A stretch of 64,000 nucleotides of DNA from Roseiarcus sp963832305 (GTDB lineage: Bacteria > Pseudomonadota > Alphaproteobacteria > Rhizobiales > Beijerinckiaceae). Made by a program: the position numbers and the translations under genes. The DNA is taken from NCBI GenBank assembly GCA_963832305.1, contig CAWHTU010000007.1, positions 54,968-118,967 of the forward strand, in the 5' to 3' direction. Position 1 is the stretch's first letter. Each line of letters starts with the position of its first letter. Shown in pieces: positions 34,576-42,263 of this stretch. Under the pieces are notes generated by a model. That model did no database searches and was not told the DNA's origin. It worked only from the letters and a program-made list of their open reading frames with translations.

Positions 34576-34775
34576 AGGCCCCGCCCCGCGAGCGATGGTT
34601 GCGCATCTTCAGAAGACAGATCGAATTGGGCAAGATCGAGATCGACCCGGAGAAGCGCCCGAGACTGATCGCCTTCTTGACCAGCGCGATGGAGGGTAGG
34701 CTCTGGATCAATCCCCAGGACTTCGAATTTGCTAACTCCGTCACCAGGAAAGAACAATTCTGTATTCGGACTTAA
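34572..34775 (+). CDS. small open frame coupled to the integrase, probably chimeric
   Basis: ATG 34572 overlaps the integrase stop (ATGA). The first 45 residues (MKAPPRERWLRIFRRQIELG, KIEIDPEKRPRLIAFLTSAM) look like a small basic, helical protein, possibly a recombination accessory factor. From about 34703 on, the frame reads antisense through the 3' end of a secreted-protein pseudogene, so the last 23 residues are probably accidental. I do not recognise the family. Confidence 0.4.
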   Translation: MKAPPRERWLRIFRRQIELGKIEIDPEKRPRLIAFLTSAMEGRLWINPQDFEFANSVTRKEQFCIRT

Positions 34776-35645
34776 CAATGTGTCAAAGATAAACGAAGAT
34801 CCATTCCAAATATACAGCGCAAATGGACCAGAATTACCTAGGTCTGGTAGAATAACGCTTGCAAAATTTGGATTCCCTAATCCACTCTGATAAACAAAAC
34901 CTTCAGCCACGGGAGGATCTACTCTATAGTGGAACCCGGCAACAATCTGCAAATTGTTGAAATTATACACAATAGTGTTGCTGGCCGGAAAGACAGTGAC
35001 GGTCGGAATCTGAATCGGTAAATCTCCGGTATACAGTTGAGCTGAAACGGACGCTATAAGCAATCTATCTGAGTTGGTAGGATTAAATGTGTCGTTTTCC
35101 GGAGCAATTCATCAAATGGCTCACCAGATAACCTGATATAGATGAGGCCCTCTGGATAGAAAATCGTGATATTCGTATCGCCAGTCGCAACTAAATTTCC
35201 ATGGTAAAGGAGATTGAAAGTAATTTTAGGACAGCCAGATGTCTCACAAGAAAAATAACCTGTGCCCGTTAGCAACTGAATAGCGTCAAAAGATTCTCCG
35301 CTCGTGAGTTTAATGTCAGTGTAGCCATTGCCCTGTGCGTACCAACTTAGACCGCTAGGGGCCGCTGGTTGCTCCTTGGTCGCTATGGGATATTTGCCAC
35401 TATAGACCGTTGTAATACCTCTGCTGGAATAAGAGACTGACCCATCATAACCGCCACTTGGAGTGCAATTAGAGCCGGAGCAAATTGTGCTAAAATCGGT
35501 ATAATATGGTGTATTCGTAATGAATTCGGAGGTGTGTAGGGTTACCTGAGCTTTCCGCTGCGGAGAAATTGCCGATAGTCATCAATAATAGCCAAATAGT
35601 GTTCATTCTGAAGGGGCTTGTCTGTGCGTCACGAAGAAGCTTCAT
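34703..35645 (-). pseudogene. broken gene for a secreted beta-rich protein
   Basis: From ATG 35645 (ribosome site GGGGGAG) comes MKLLRDAQTSPFRMNTIWLL, LMTIGNFSAAES, a signal peptide. The sequence then continues in a second frame (VTLHTSEFITNTPYYTDF, then ITFNLLYHGNLVATGDTNIT) and, after about 35090, a third (NDTFNPTNSDRLLIASVSAQ, then PNFASVILPDLGNSGPFALY, FFPGDGVSKFEVLGIDP). It ends where the integrase-linked DNA begins. The last block resembles exported Hyphomicrobiales proteins whose C terminus follows VxGID. Two frameshifts and a lost 3' end mark it as dead. Base composition is markedly AT-richer than its neighbours (about 42% G+C in 34801-34860 by count). Confidence 0.65.
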
Positions 35646-35709
35646 TTGCGCTCCCCCTTTGTTGCTTAGAATCAATATTAAAGTTGAAAGACCTAGAGCG
35701 AGGACGATC

Positions 35710-35727
35710 GTTCACGAAAACGTGAAC
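35710..35727. promoter_or_regulatory. perfect palindrome GTTCACG-AAAA-CGTGAAC
   Basis: A perfect 7-bp inverted repeat with a 4-base spacer, followed within 16 bases on the plus strand by two direct copies of GTGCAATT (35729-35747 region: tGTGCAATTcgaGTGCAATT). A TTGACA lies at 35757-35762 on the minus strand. This looks like a promoter-operator of a small element-encoded gene or repressor, but no obvious target gene follows in either direction. Confidence 0.45.
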
Positions 35728-35918
35728 TGTGCAATTCGAGTGCAATTTACCTTCGCTGTCAAGGACGAACCGCAAACCTGAAGTGGAACGGGATTGGAAC
35801 GGGCGCGGGCAGCCGCAACCTCGCTGATTTTCTCCGCCTCCTCGACTACCCTTGCGCCATCGAATCGTGGGCGCGCTGTCTCAGTGAAAGTGATCCTCTT
35901 CCCTTCTGTGCTTGCCAT
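35712..35918 (-). CDS. hypothetical short frame, doubtful
   Basis: ATG 35918 opens a 68-residue frame (MASTEGKRITFTETARPRFD, GARVVEEAEKISEVAAARAR). It resembles no family I know and ends inside the palindrome at 35710. The stretch 35919-36415 to its right contains no frame I can support on either strand. This could be a fragment of a longer decayed gene. Confidence 0.2.
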   Translation of the reverse strand: MASTEGKRITFTETARPRFDGARVVEEAEKISEVAAARARSNPVPLQVCGSSLTAKVNCTRIAQFTFS

Positions 35919-36415
35919 ATGTTTCACATTGCGCCGATTTGTCGGGGATATCGGGTGGCGAAGATCGAGCTTACGCTGGCGGGGTATCGTCAGGGGTATC
36001 AGACAGGGCCGAGCATTGGGTTCCCGATGGTCGCCGAGCGTCTGCCGAGCTACCGCAGCCGCCTCAGCAATAATTCGAACCTGCATGCGCGTGGGGTGGA
36101 GGGACGCAGTGCTCCGCGCGTGTTTCTCTGACCTAGTTCTGAGGCTCGCGGAGGGCCTTGACCCTGTGCCTATCGGCGATCGTCTGGACGTAACCACCCG
36201 GAAGTCGGCCGAGGCATGATCGAGGATCGACCCAAGTAGGTTCTGTTTCGGCCGAAGGTGTTGTCGGAGACGGCCCGGCTGGAGACCCAATAAGGCGGTG
36301 AGCGCGCCCGAGGGCGAAAGGCCTCCTCGACACGTCCGACCGAGGAACCCAAGGAGCCCATCCTCTGAGAGCTCGGCGTTGTCGGTTTAATTGAGCTCGA
36401 AGCCGCTTGAAACAC

Positions 36416-36964
36416 TTAGTGCTTCGACGGCCCTTCCCCGACCGAACCATGCGAGCCGCTTCTTCGCGCGAGGATGCGGTCCATTAGGAGGTCGAGTTGG
36501 CGATCGGAGAGGCTTTCAGGGCGGAAGTCACCGATGTCCTGCTCCTTCGCAGGCTCGACCATCCTGAGCCGCGTCTTGCAGAGGAAGATCAGCGACGCCG
36601 TGTCGGCTCTCGTCCAGTCCCTCGCCGGGCCTCCCACGGCGCGCATGCGCAATGTCCAGCGCAGATCGTTTTCGAACATCGACGCCCCATGCGCCAGTTC
36701 GGCCGCATAGAGGCTCCGCAGTCTGTCGACACCGATGCTGAGAACCGCGCATATCTCGTCCTGCGTGGCACCGTAGGCCACCATCGTCAACACGTAGTTC
36801 CGATCCTTGTCTTCGGGCTCCGGTAGCTTCGGTCGTCCGCGCCCCCTTTTTATAGGGGCCGATTTATTCACCTCGGCTGCAGCAACGCGGCGGCCGCGTC
36901 GAGCAGCGCCTTTCCCCTTATTGCGCACGCCGCCGCCTCGATTTGCCTTCCGTTTCGATTGCAT
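36416..36964 (-). CDS. phage terminase small subunit-like / HTH DNA-binding protein
   Basis: 182 residues from ATG 36964. A very basic N terminus (SKRKANRGGGVRNKGKGAAR, RGRGRPKLPEPEDKDR) is followed by a helix-turn-helix: NYVLTMVAYGATQDEICAVL then SIGVDRLRSLYAAELAHGAS. A second helical segment, where related proteins read AxxIFWLKTR, appears here as ADTASLIFLCKTRLRM. This combination occurs in phage-associated terminase-small-like proteins. No large terminase or capsid genes are nearby, so it is probably a prophage or island remnant that kept its frame. Confidence 0.6.
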   Translation of the reverse strand: MQSKRKANRGGGVRNKGKGAARRGRRVAAAEVNKSAPIKRGRGRPKLPEPEDKDRNYVLTMVAYGATQDEICAVLSIGVDRLRSLYAAELAHGASMFENDLRWTLRMRAVGGPARDWTRADTASLIFLCKTRLRMVEPAKEQDIGDFRPESLSDRQLDLLMDRILARRSGSHGSVGEGPSKH

Positions 36965-37202
36965 ATCTGCAGCCCTCTGTCATACGCGCCCTCGCCATGA
37001 GCCAAGGGGCTTCGATTGTCCAGAGGGGTTGCGCAACTTCGAGCGTTGACGATACTTCAGTTGGATGGCTTGCTTAGACGCGACGCACGTAAGCGATGCG
37101 CCCTCGACACTTATAAGCTCGCCTCGCTCCGCTATGACCTCCCCAAGCCGCTTTCGATTCGAGGCGCAGTGGTGTCAATTGAGCGCCATAGACCACAACG
37201 GC

Positions 37203-37262
37203 CATTTGACCCCACGATGACGACGCGCTCGCCGGATCAGCGCGCGTAGACGGGATCGAGGG
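37203..37262 (+). pseudogene. relic of a cyclase/TPR gene, copy 1
   Basis: The frame reads DDDALAGSARVDGIEGDG, matching the TPR region DPDNVDTLAGSARADVIEG at 44705-44770 and DPDNVDALVESARADA at 53405-53450. At DNA level CGCTCGCCGGATC-GCGCGCG is shared with copy 2. It ends exactly where a reverse-transcriptase fragment starts. Only about 60 bases remain. Confidence 0.6.
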
Positions 37263-37271
37263 GGATGGAAG

Positions 37272-37557
37272 ATGTTCGGGCTCGAGCGAAGCCTCGGCAG
37301 GCGGATCGTGACCTATGCCGACGACCTCGTGATCCTGTGCAGAAGGGGCAAGGCCGAAGCGGCCTTGCAAAGCCTGCGCGCGATCATGGGCGAGCTGAAG
37401 CTCACGGTGAACGAGGAGAAGACACGGATCTGCAGGCGTATCGGGCGCTCGACGCTTACACAGCGGTGCGGTTGCGCCGGTGGTTGCGCTCCAAGCACAA
37501 AGTCAGGCGACGAGGGGGCGGGAGCTATCCACTCTCGCACCTCTACGGGCACTTCGA
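37272..37557 (+). pseudogene. group II intron reverse transcriptase/maturase, internally deleted relic
   Basis: The first 55 residues carry the palm motif: GRRIVTYADDLVILCRRGKA (YADD) and LRAIMGELKLTVNEEKTRIC. At about 37436 the frame jumps and continues as the maturase thumb, YRALDAYTAVRLRRWLRSKH then KVRRRGGGSYPLSHLYGHF. Full-length relatives have roughly 100 residues between these parts, so an internal deletion joined them out of phase. The N-terminal half and HNH domain are missing. Not functional. Confidence 0.8.
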
Positions 37558-37843
37558 CCCTGTTCGCCATATTTTCCGCGAAGCCTCTGCGCGGGCGGGA
37601 TTGCCCTATTTCAACCCGGACCTGCTTAGGAATACACTGGTTCACGTCGCCTATGACCGGAAGCTCGATGCCGAAGCCTTCAAGGCGTGGTCGCAGAACC
37701 TCGGGCATGAAAGCTGGCTTACGACGTTTTCAAGTTACGGCACCATCCCACCTTCGAGGCTTTGGCCTGAGCCATTCATCGCCGCCAGGACCGGGTCGAG
37801 GGCGGCCTTGCAGCAACAACGATCTTGCGCGGACACTAAGTGA
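37555..37843 (+). pseudogene. tyrosine recombinase C-terminal relic fused in frame to the maturase relic
   Basis: Directly after the maturase fragment, in the same frame, come HIFREASARAGLPYFNPDLL, RNTLVHVAYDRKLDAEAFKA and WSQNLGHESWLTTFSSYGTI. This is the end of a phage-type integrase, with the LGH histidine and the tyrosine in SSYGT. The second-box HxxR motif is altered (FNPDLLRNTL). Only the last 90 or so residues exist. It marks an old element end, overwritten by an intron relic. Confidence 0.75.
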
Positions 37844-38122
37844 CATTTCCGCATTGTTGTCATGTCAGCCTGGCTGGATGTTCCCGGTCAAGATGCCTCT
37901 GCGATTTTTCAGTACTTGCCGGCATCATCCTGCGAATTCATGTTATCGAATGAGCTGCGCCACGGCCGGTAGGCTCGGCCCGACAACACCCTCTGCGACG
38001 CCTTATGCAGAGGAAGCGAGTCGAAGGGCAGGCATCCCACCAACGGGGCCACCGGGCGAACGTTATTCAGTCTCTTGACGGCGTGCGAAAACGCGTTCGC
38101 GCGCCCAAAGCAGGAGGGTTCG
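37844..38122 (+). promoter_or_regulatory. region upstream of the N-ATPase operon
   Basis: About 280 bases without a gene. An inverted repeat CTCTGC-gacgccttat-GCAGAG lies at 37991-38012. A ribosome site AGGAGGG stands ten bases before the atpD ATG. The operon's promoter is presumably here, with TTGACG at 38074-38079 as a possible -35 element, but no -10 stands out. Confidence 0.35.
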
Positions 38123-39559
38123 ATGCCGGCGGCCCATTTCGAGGGGCGGGTGATCGCGATTCGCGGCGCGGTGATCGACCTCGCGTTCGAGGATAAATTG
38201 CCGTCGATCCAGGACGCGGTTGAGATCACGGACGCCGGTGGGCGCGTCATTGTCGCGGAAATCCAAGCCCATCTCGATAGCCGCCGGGCGCGCGCAATCG
38301 CGCTCGAGCCGACGACCGGCTTAAGGCGCGGAGACGGCGCGCGCTCCGCTGGAGGACCGGTCGCGATCGCCGTCGGGGAGGCGACGCTCGGACGCCTTCT
38401 CGATGTGCTCGGCCGCGTCGGCGACCGCGGTCCGCCGCTGCCGGCCGACGCGCTGCGCTGGCCCATCCACCGCAAGCCCCCACCTTTCTCGGCGCAGACG
38501 GGCGCGACGAAGCTCTTCGCGACGGGCATCAAGGTGATCGATCTTCTCGCGCCGCTCGCGCAAGGCGGGAAGGCTGCGATGTTCGGCGGCGCGGGCGTCG
38601 GCAAGACGGTTCTCGTGATGGAGCTCATCCACGCGATGGTCGAAAGTTATCAGGGAATTTCGGTGTTCGCGGGCGTCGGTGAGCGCTCGCGCGAAGGCCA
38701 CGAGATGCTGGTCGACATGACGCAATCGGGGGTTCTCGCGCGGACAGCGCTCGTCTACGGGCAGATGAACGAGCCGCCCGGGGCGCGCTGGCGCGTGCCA
38801 ATGACGGCGCTGACGATTGCCGAGTACTTCCGCGACGAGCGGCATCGCAATGTGCTGCTTCTAATGGACAACGTGTTTCGCTTCGTCCAGGCGGGCTCGG
38901 AAGTCTCGGGCCTCCTCGGCCGTGCGCCCTCGCGCGTCGGCTACCAGCCGACGCTGGCCGACGAGGTCGCGGCGCTACATGAACGCATCGCCTCGGTCGG
39001 CGACGCCTCCGTCACTGCGATCGAGGCGGTCTATGTGCCGGCCGACGACTTCACCGATCCGGCAGTGACGACCATCGCCGCGCATATAGACAGTATGGTG
39101 GTGCTGTCGCGCGCGATGTCGGCAGAGGGCATGTATCCGGCGGTCGACCCCATCGCCTCCTCCTCGATCCTGCTCGATCCGCTCGTCGTCGGAGAGGAGC
39201 ACGTGGCGGTCGCGACCGAGACGCGCCGCGCGATTGAACACTACCGCGAGCTGCAGGACGTCATCGCGCTTCTCGGCATGGAGGAGCTCGGCGCTGAGGA
39301 CCGCAGGATCGTCGAGCGCGCACGGCGCCTGCAGCGCTTCCTGACGCAACCCTTCGCGGTGACCGAAGCCTTCACCGGGGTCGCCGGCCGCTCGGTCAAG
39401 GTCGCCGATACGGTCGCCGGCTGCAAGGCGATCCTCGCCGGCAGGTGCGACGATTGGCGCGAGAGCTCGCTCTATATGGTCGGGACTTTGGACGAGGCGC
39501 ATGAGAAGGAGGACGCTGCTCGCGCGGCCGAGCGGACCCCAGCGGAGGCGCCCGCATGA
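38123..39559 (+). CDS. atpD: N-type ATPase F1 subunit beta
   Basis: 478 residues from ATG 38123 (MPAAHFEGRVIAIRGAVIDL), with AGGAGGG upstream. Walker A is GGAGVGKTVLVMELIHAM. Other catalytic features are GVGERSREGHEM, VYGQMNEPPGARWRVPMTAL and the Walker B-like NVLLLMDNVFRFVQAGSEVS (MDN where F-ATPases have IDN). This is the catalytic nucleotide-binding subunit. Being first in the operon, before atpC, is the signature of N-ATPases, a separate lineage that usually coexists with the ordinary F-ATPase. Confidence 0.96.
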   Translation: MPAAHFEGRVIAIRGAVIDLAFEDKLPSIQDAVEITDAGGRVIVAEIQAHLDSRRARAIALEPTTGLRRGDGARSAGGPVAIAVGEATLGRLLDVLGRVGDRGPPLPADALRWPIHRKPPPFSAQTGATKLFATGIKVIDLLAPLAQGGKAAMFGGAGVGKTVLVMELIHAMVESYQGISVFAGVGERSREGHEMLVDMTQSGVLARTALVYGQMNEPPGARWRVPMTALTIAEYFRDERHRNVLLLMDNVFRFVQAGSEVSGLLGRAPSRVGYQPTLADEVAALHERIASVGDASVTAIEAVYVPADDFTDPAVTTIAAHIDSMVVLSRAMSAEGMYPAVDPIASSSILLDPLVVGEEHVAVATETRRAIEHYRELQDVIALLGMEELGAEDRRIVERARRLQRFLTQPFAVTEAFTGVAGRSVKVADTVAGCKAILAGRCDDWRESSLYMVGTLDEAHEKEDAARAAERTPAEAPA

Positions 39560-40020
39560 GCGAAGCCCTGCATCTAACGATCGCGACGCCCGGGTCCCTC
39601 CTGGTCGACACCGGCGACGTGGGCTCGCTGCGAGCCGAGGACATGAGCGGCGCGTTCGGCGTTCTGCCCGGCCACGCCGATCTACTGACCGTGTTGCCAC
39701 CCTCGGTTGTTGGCTGGACGAAGCGCGGCGGGGCTCAGCGCTTTTGCGCGGTCAGCGGCGGCGTCATGACGGTTTCCGGGGGCGACCGCGTCTCGATCGC
39801 GTGCCGTCGCGGGACGGTCGGCGACGACCTCGCGGCGCTGGAGGCCGCGGTCGCGGCCCAGCGCTCGGCGGAGCTCGACGCCGATCGGCGCGCGAGGGTC
39901 GAGCAGACGCAGCTCCATGCGCGCGCTCTTCGCCAGCTCATGCGCTTCCTGCGTCCCGGCGCGGGCGCAGGGCCGCTTGGCGGGGGTGACGCGCCCTTCA
40001 CCGGCGAGGCCGCGCCATGA
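39556..40020 (+). CDS. atpC: N-type ATPase F1 subunit epsilon
   Basis: 154 residues, overlapping atpD by four bases (ATGA). The beta-sandwich N-terminal domain is clear: LHLTIATPGSLLVDTGDVGS, LRAEDMSGAFGVLPGHADLL and a FCAVSGGVMTVSGGDRVSIA strand pair. The C-terminal helices include AALEAAVAAQRSAELDADRR. It is somewhat longer than typical epsilon subunits because of the glycine-rich tail. Part of the central stalk. Confidence 0.92.
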   Translation: MSEALHLTIATPGSLLVDTGDVGSLRAEDMSGAFGVLPGHADLLTVLPPSVVGWTKRGGAQRFCAVSGGVMTVSGGDRVSIACRRGTVGDDLAALEAAVAAQRSAELDADRRARVEQTQLHARALRQLMRFLRPGAGAGPLGGGDAPFTGEAAP

Positions 40021-40304
40021 CCGCGCCCGGGGGAAGGCCCGAAGGCAAAATGGCGGACGCGGCGCGGCTGGCGGCCGAGCGCGTGCGGCGCCTCCGCGAC
40101 GATCCCGAGCCGTCGTTCGCCTTGCGCCTCGGCCAGATCGGCGTGCTCGGTTGGGCGATCGTCGCCCCGATCCTCATCGGCGTCGCCGTCGGGCGTTGGC
40201 TCGACCGGGCCCTGAAGACCGGAATTTTTTTCACCGCCCCGCTCATCATGCTCGGGGCCGCCGCGGGCCTATGGACCGCATGGCGATGGATGCACCGGCA
40301 ATGA
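40017..40304 (+). CDS. atpQ: N-type ATPase accessory membrane subunit AtpQ (AtpI-like)
   Basis: 95 residues, overlapping atpC by four bases. Two membrane helices: FALRLGQIGVLGWAIVAPIL then IGVAVGRWLD, and FFTAPLIMLGAAAGLWTAWR. GVxxGRWLD is the AtpI/AtpZ-type motif. In N-ATPase operons this gene is the conserved atpQ, believed to help c-ring assembly or cation supply. Confidence 0.88.
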   Translation: MTAPGGRPEGKMADAARLAAERVRRLRDDPEPSFALRLGQIGVLGWAIVAPILIGVAVGRWLDRALKTGIFFTAPLIMLGAAAGLWTAWRWMHRQ

Positions 40305-40561
40305 CGCTCACTCTCCTCGGAGCCTTCGCCGCGGGCGCGCTTCTCGGGACGGCGCATTTCGCCTCGCTATGGTGGAGCGTCGTCCTGATGAGCAACGGGC
40401 GGACGGTCCTCGGCGTCGCCGTGCAGGGCCTCCGCTTTGCTGCGCTCGCACTCGCGCTGGCGCTGATTGCGCGTCAGGGCGCCGCGCCCCTTCTCGCGGC
40501 GGCGCTTGGGGTTCTCGCTACGCGCGCGCTTCTCATACTGCGCTACCGGAGGCTCGCGTGA
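40301..40561 (+). CDS. atpR: N-type ATPase accessory membrane subunit AtpR
   Basis: 86 residues from ATG 40301, overlapping atpQ by four bases. It has three hydrophobic helices, with GALLGTAHFASLWWSVVLMS and VQGLRFAALALALALIARQG. AtpR is found only in N-ATPase operons, and its conserved polar positions within helices suggest contact with the c-ring. Its presence confirms the operon type. Confidence 0.85.
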   Translation: MTLTLLGAFAAGALLGTAHFASLWWSVVLMSNGRTVLGVAVQGLRFAALALALALIARQGAAPLLAAALGVLATRALLILRYRRLA

Positions 40562-41244
40562 AGTCGCCGCTAAGCCTCGAACCGCTGTTTCAGATCGGCC
40601 CGGCCGCGATCACTCAACCGGTCGTCGTCTCTTGGGCGGTCATCGCGGTTCTTGGCTGCTACTCGGCGCTGGTGACGCGCCGCCTCAGCCTCACGCCCTC
40701 GAAGACCCAAGCGTCGCTCGAACTCCTCGTCTCGACTATCGACAGCCAGATCCGCGACACGACGCAAGGTGATCCGGCGCCGTTCCGCGCGCTCATCGGC
40801 TCGATCTTCCTGTTCGTTCTTGTGTCGAACTGGTCGTCGCTCATTCCCGGAGTCGAGCCCGCGACCGCGCATATCGAGACCGACGCCGCTATGGCGCTAA
40901 TCATCTTCGTCGCGACCGTCGCCTGGGGCGTCAGAAGCCGGGGCCTCGGCGGCTATCTCAAAACCTTCGCCGAGCCGAGCTGGGTGATGATCCCGCTCAA
41001 CATCGTCGAGCAATTCACCCGTACCTTCTCGCTGATCGTGCGCCTGTTCGGTAACGTGATGAGCGGCGTCTTCGTCATCGGCATCATCCTTACGCTGACG
41101 GGCCTTCTCGTGCCGATCCCGCTAATGGCGCTCGACCTGCTGACTGGCACGGTGCAGGCTTATATTTTCGCGGTGCTGGCGACCGTCTTTATCGGCGCGG
41201 CGGTCGGCGAGCGGCGGAAGCCCGCCCCCGGACCCGCCGCCTAA
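40558..41244 (+). CDS. atpB: N-type ATPase Fo subunit a
   Basis: 228 residues from GTG 40558, overlapping atpR by four bases. The essential stator arginine is in VEQFTRTFSLIVRLFGNVMS (VRLFGN). The last helix pair includes TGTVQAYIFAVLATVFIGAA, the usual QAYIFxxL element with its glutamine. Forms the ion half-channels together with the c-ring. Confidence 0.95.
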   Translation: MKSPLSLEPLFQIGPAAITQPVVVSWAVIAVLGCYSALVTRRLSLTPSKTQASLELLVSTIDSQIRDTTQGDPAPFRALIGSIFLFVLVSNWSSLIPGVEPATAHIETDAAMALIIFVATVAWGVRSRGLGGYLKTFAEPSWVMIPLNIVEQFTRTFSLIVRLFGNVMSGVFVIGIILTLTGLLVPIPLMALDLLTGTVQAYIFAVLATVFIGAAVGERRKPAPGPAA

Positions 41245-41257
41245 AGGAGCTCAGTAA

Positions 41258-41506
41258 GTGAACGACCTCATCCAAGCCGTCAGCATTTTTTCCGCCGCGC
41301 TTGCGGTCGGCCTTGGCGCGATCGGGCCCGGCCTCGGCGAGGGCAGGGCGGTCGCGTCCGCGATGGAGGCGATCGCGCGCCAACCGGAGGCGGCCGGGAC
41401 GATCTCGCGCACTCTTTTTGTCGGTCTCGCGATGATCGAAACCATGGCGATCTATTGCCTCGTCATCGCGCTCCTCGTGCTGTTCGCCAACCCGTTCATC
41501 AAATAG
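41258..41506 (+). CDS. atpE: N-type ATPase Fo subunit c with two carboxylates
   Basis: 82 residues from GTG 41258, with AAAGGAGCTC upstream. Two-helix hairpin. Helix 1 has GPGLGEGRAVASAMEAIARQ, where Na+-binding c-subunits such as Ilyobacter's have Q in GPGVGQG; here it is Glu28. Helix 2 has Glu61 in MIETMAIYCLVIALLVLFAN with Thr62, Met63 and Tyr66. The two-carboxylate site is known in N-type c-rings. The methionine in place of the Na+-ligand threonine makes Na+ binding less certain. Confidence 0.94.
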   Translation: MNDLIQAVSIFSAALAVGLGAIGPGLGEGRAVASAMEAIARQPEAAGTISRTLFVGLAMIETMAIYCLVIALLVLFANPFIK

Positions 41507-41516
41507 GCGGCCCAAG

Positions 41517-42263
41517 ATGCGGATCGATTGGTGGACGCTGGCCCTGCAGACGGTCAACGTCCTTATCCTCATTTGGATTCTGAGCCGCTTCCTGTTCCGG
41601 CCCATAGTCTGGGTCATCGAGGAGCGGCGGGCGGCGGCGGCGAAGCTACTGACCGACGCGGAGGCGGAAAAGAACGAGGCGATCGTGGTGCGCAAGGCCG
41701 CAGAGGCGGAAGCCGCGTCAATCGCCGCCGGGCGCGACGAGGTCCTGCGCCAGGCGGCGGCCGACGCGGAGGCGCAGCGCGCCGCGGTGCTCGCCTCCGC
41801 CAGCGCCGAGGTCGAGCATCTGCGCGCCGCCGCCGAGGCCAAGATGCGCGGCGCGCTCGCCGCCGCAGCCGGGGCGGATTCCGACCGCGCCGCCAAACTC
41901 GCGGTTGACATCGCCGGCAAGCTCATCGCGCGCCTGCCCGATTCCGCCCGGGTCGACGGCTTCATCGACGGCCTCGCCGGGGCGCTGGCTTCGCTCCCCG
42001 AGTCGAGCCGGGACGGGATCGGCGGGACGGACACGCCGCGACTGACCGCGCCGCGGGAGCTCACCCCTGAGGAGGCGCAATCCTGCCGCGACGCCTTCGC
42101 CAGGGCGCTCGGCCGACCACTCGACTTCGCCGTCGTGACCGACCCCGATCTCATCGCCGAACTCGAGCTCGAAACCTCCCACGCTATCGTCCGCAACAGC
42201 CTGCGCTCGGATCTCAGCCGCATCGTCGAGGAACTGACCCGCCATGACAGCGTCCAGCATTGA
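41517..42263 (+). CDS. atpF: N-type ATPase subunit b with delta-like C-terminal domain
   Basis: 248 residues. One N-terminal membrane helix (WWTLALQTVNVLILIWILSR), a long alanine/glutamate-rich coiled coil (residues 40-120), then a globular end resembling delta: LTPEEAQSCRDAFARALGRP and HAIVRNSLRSDLSRIVEELT. N-ATPase operons lack atpH, and this fused tail is thought to replace it. Overlaps atpA by 20 bases. Peripheral stalk. Confidence 0.92.
   Translation: MRIDWWTLALQTVNVLILIWILSRFLFRPIVWVIEERRAAAAKLLTDAEAEKNEAIVVRKAAEAEAASIAAGRDEVLRQAAADAEAQRAAVLASASAEVEHLRAAAEAKMRGALAAAAGADSDRAAKLAVDIAGKLIARLPDSARVDGFIDGLAGALASLPESSRDGIGGTDTPRLTAPRELTPEEAQSCRDAFARALGRPLDFAVVTDPDLIAELELETSHAIVRNSLRSDLSRIVEELTRHDSVQH

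Noticed and set aside
35794..36415. Several open frames on both strands between the palindrome and the terminase-like gene
   Set aside because: They overlap one another, lack ribosome sites and show no recognisable domain; treated as gene-free.
38060..38100. FixK-type box before the N-ATPase operon
   Set aside because: TTGACGGCGTGCGAA lacks the second half-site, so no oxygen control can be claimed from sequence.
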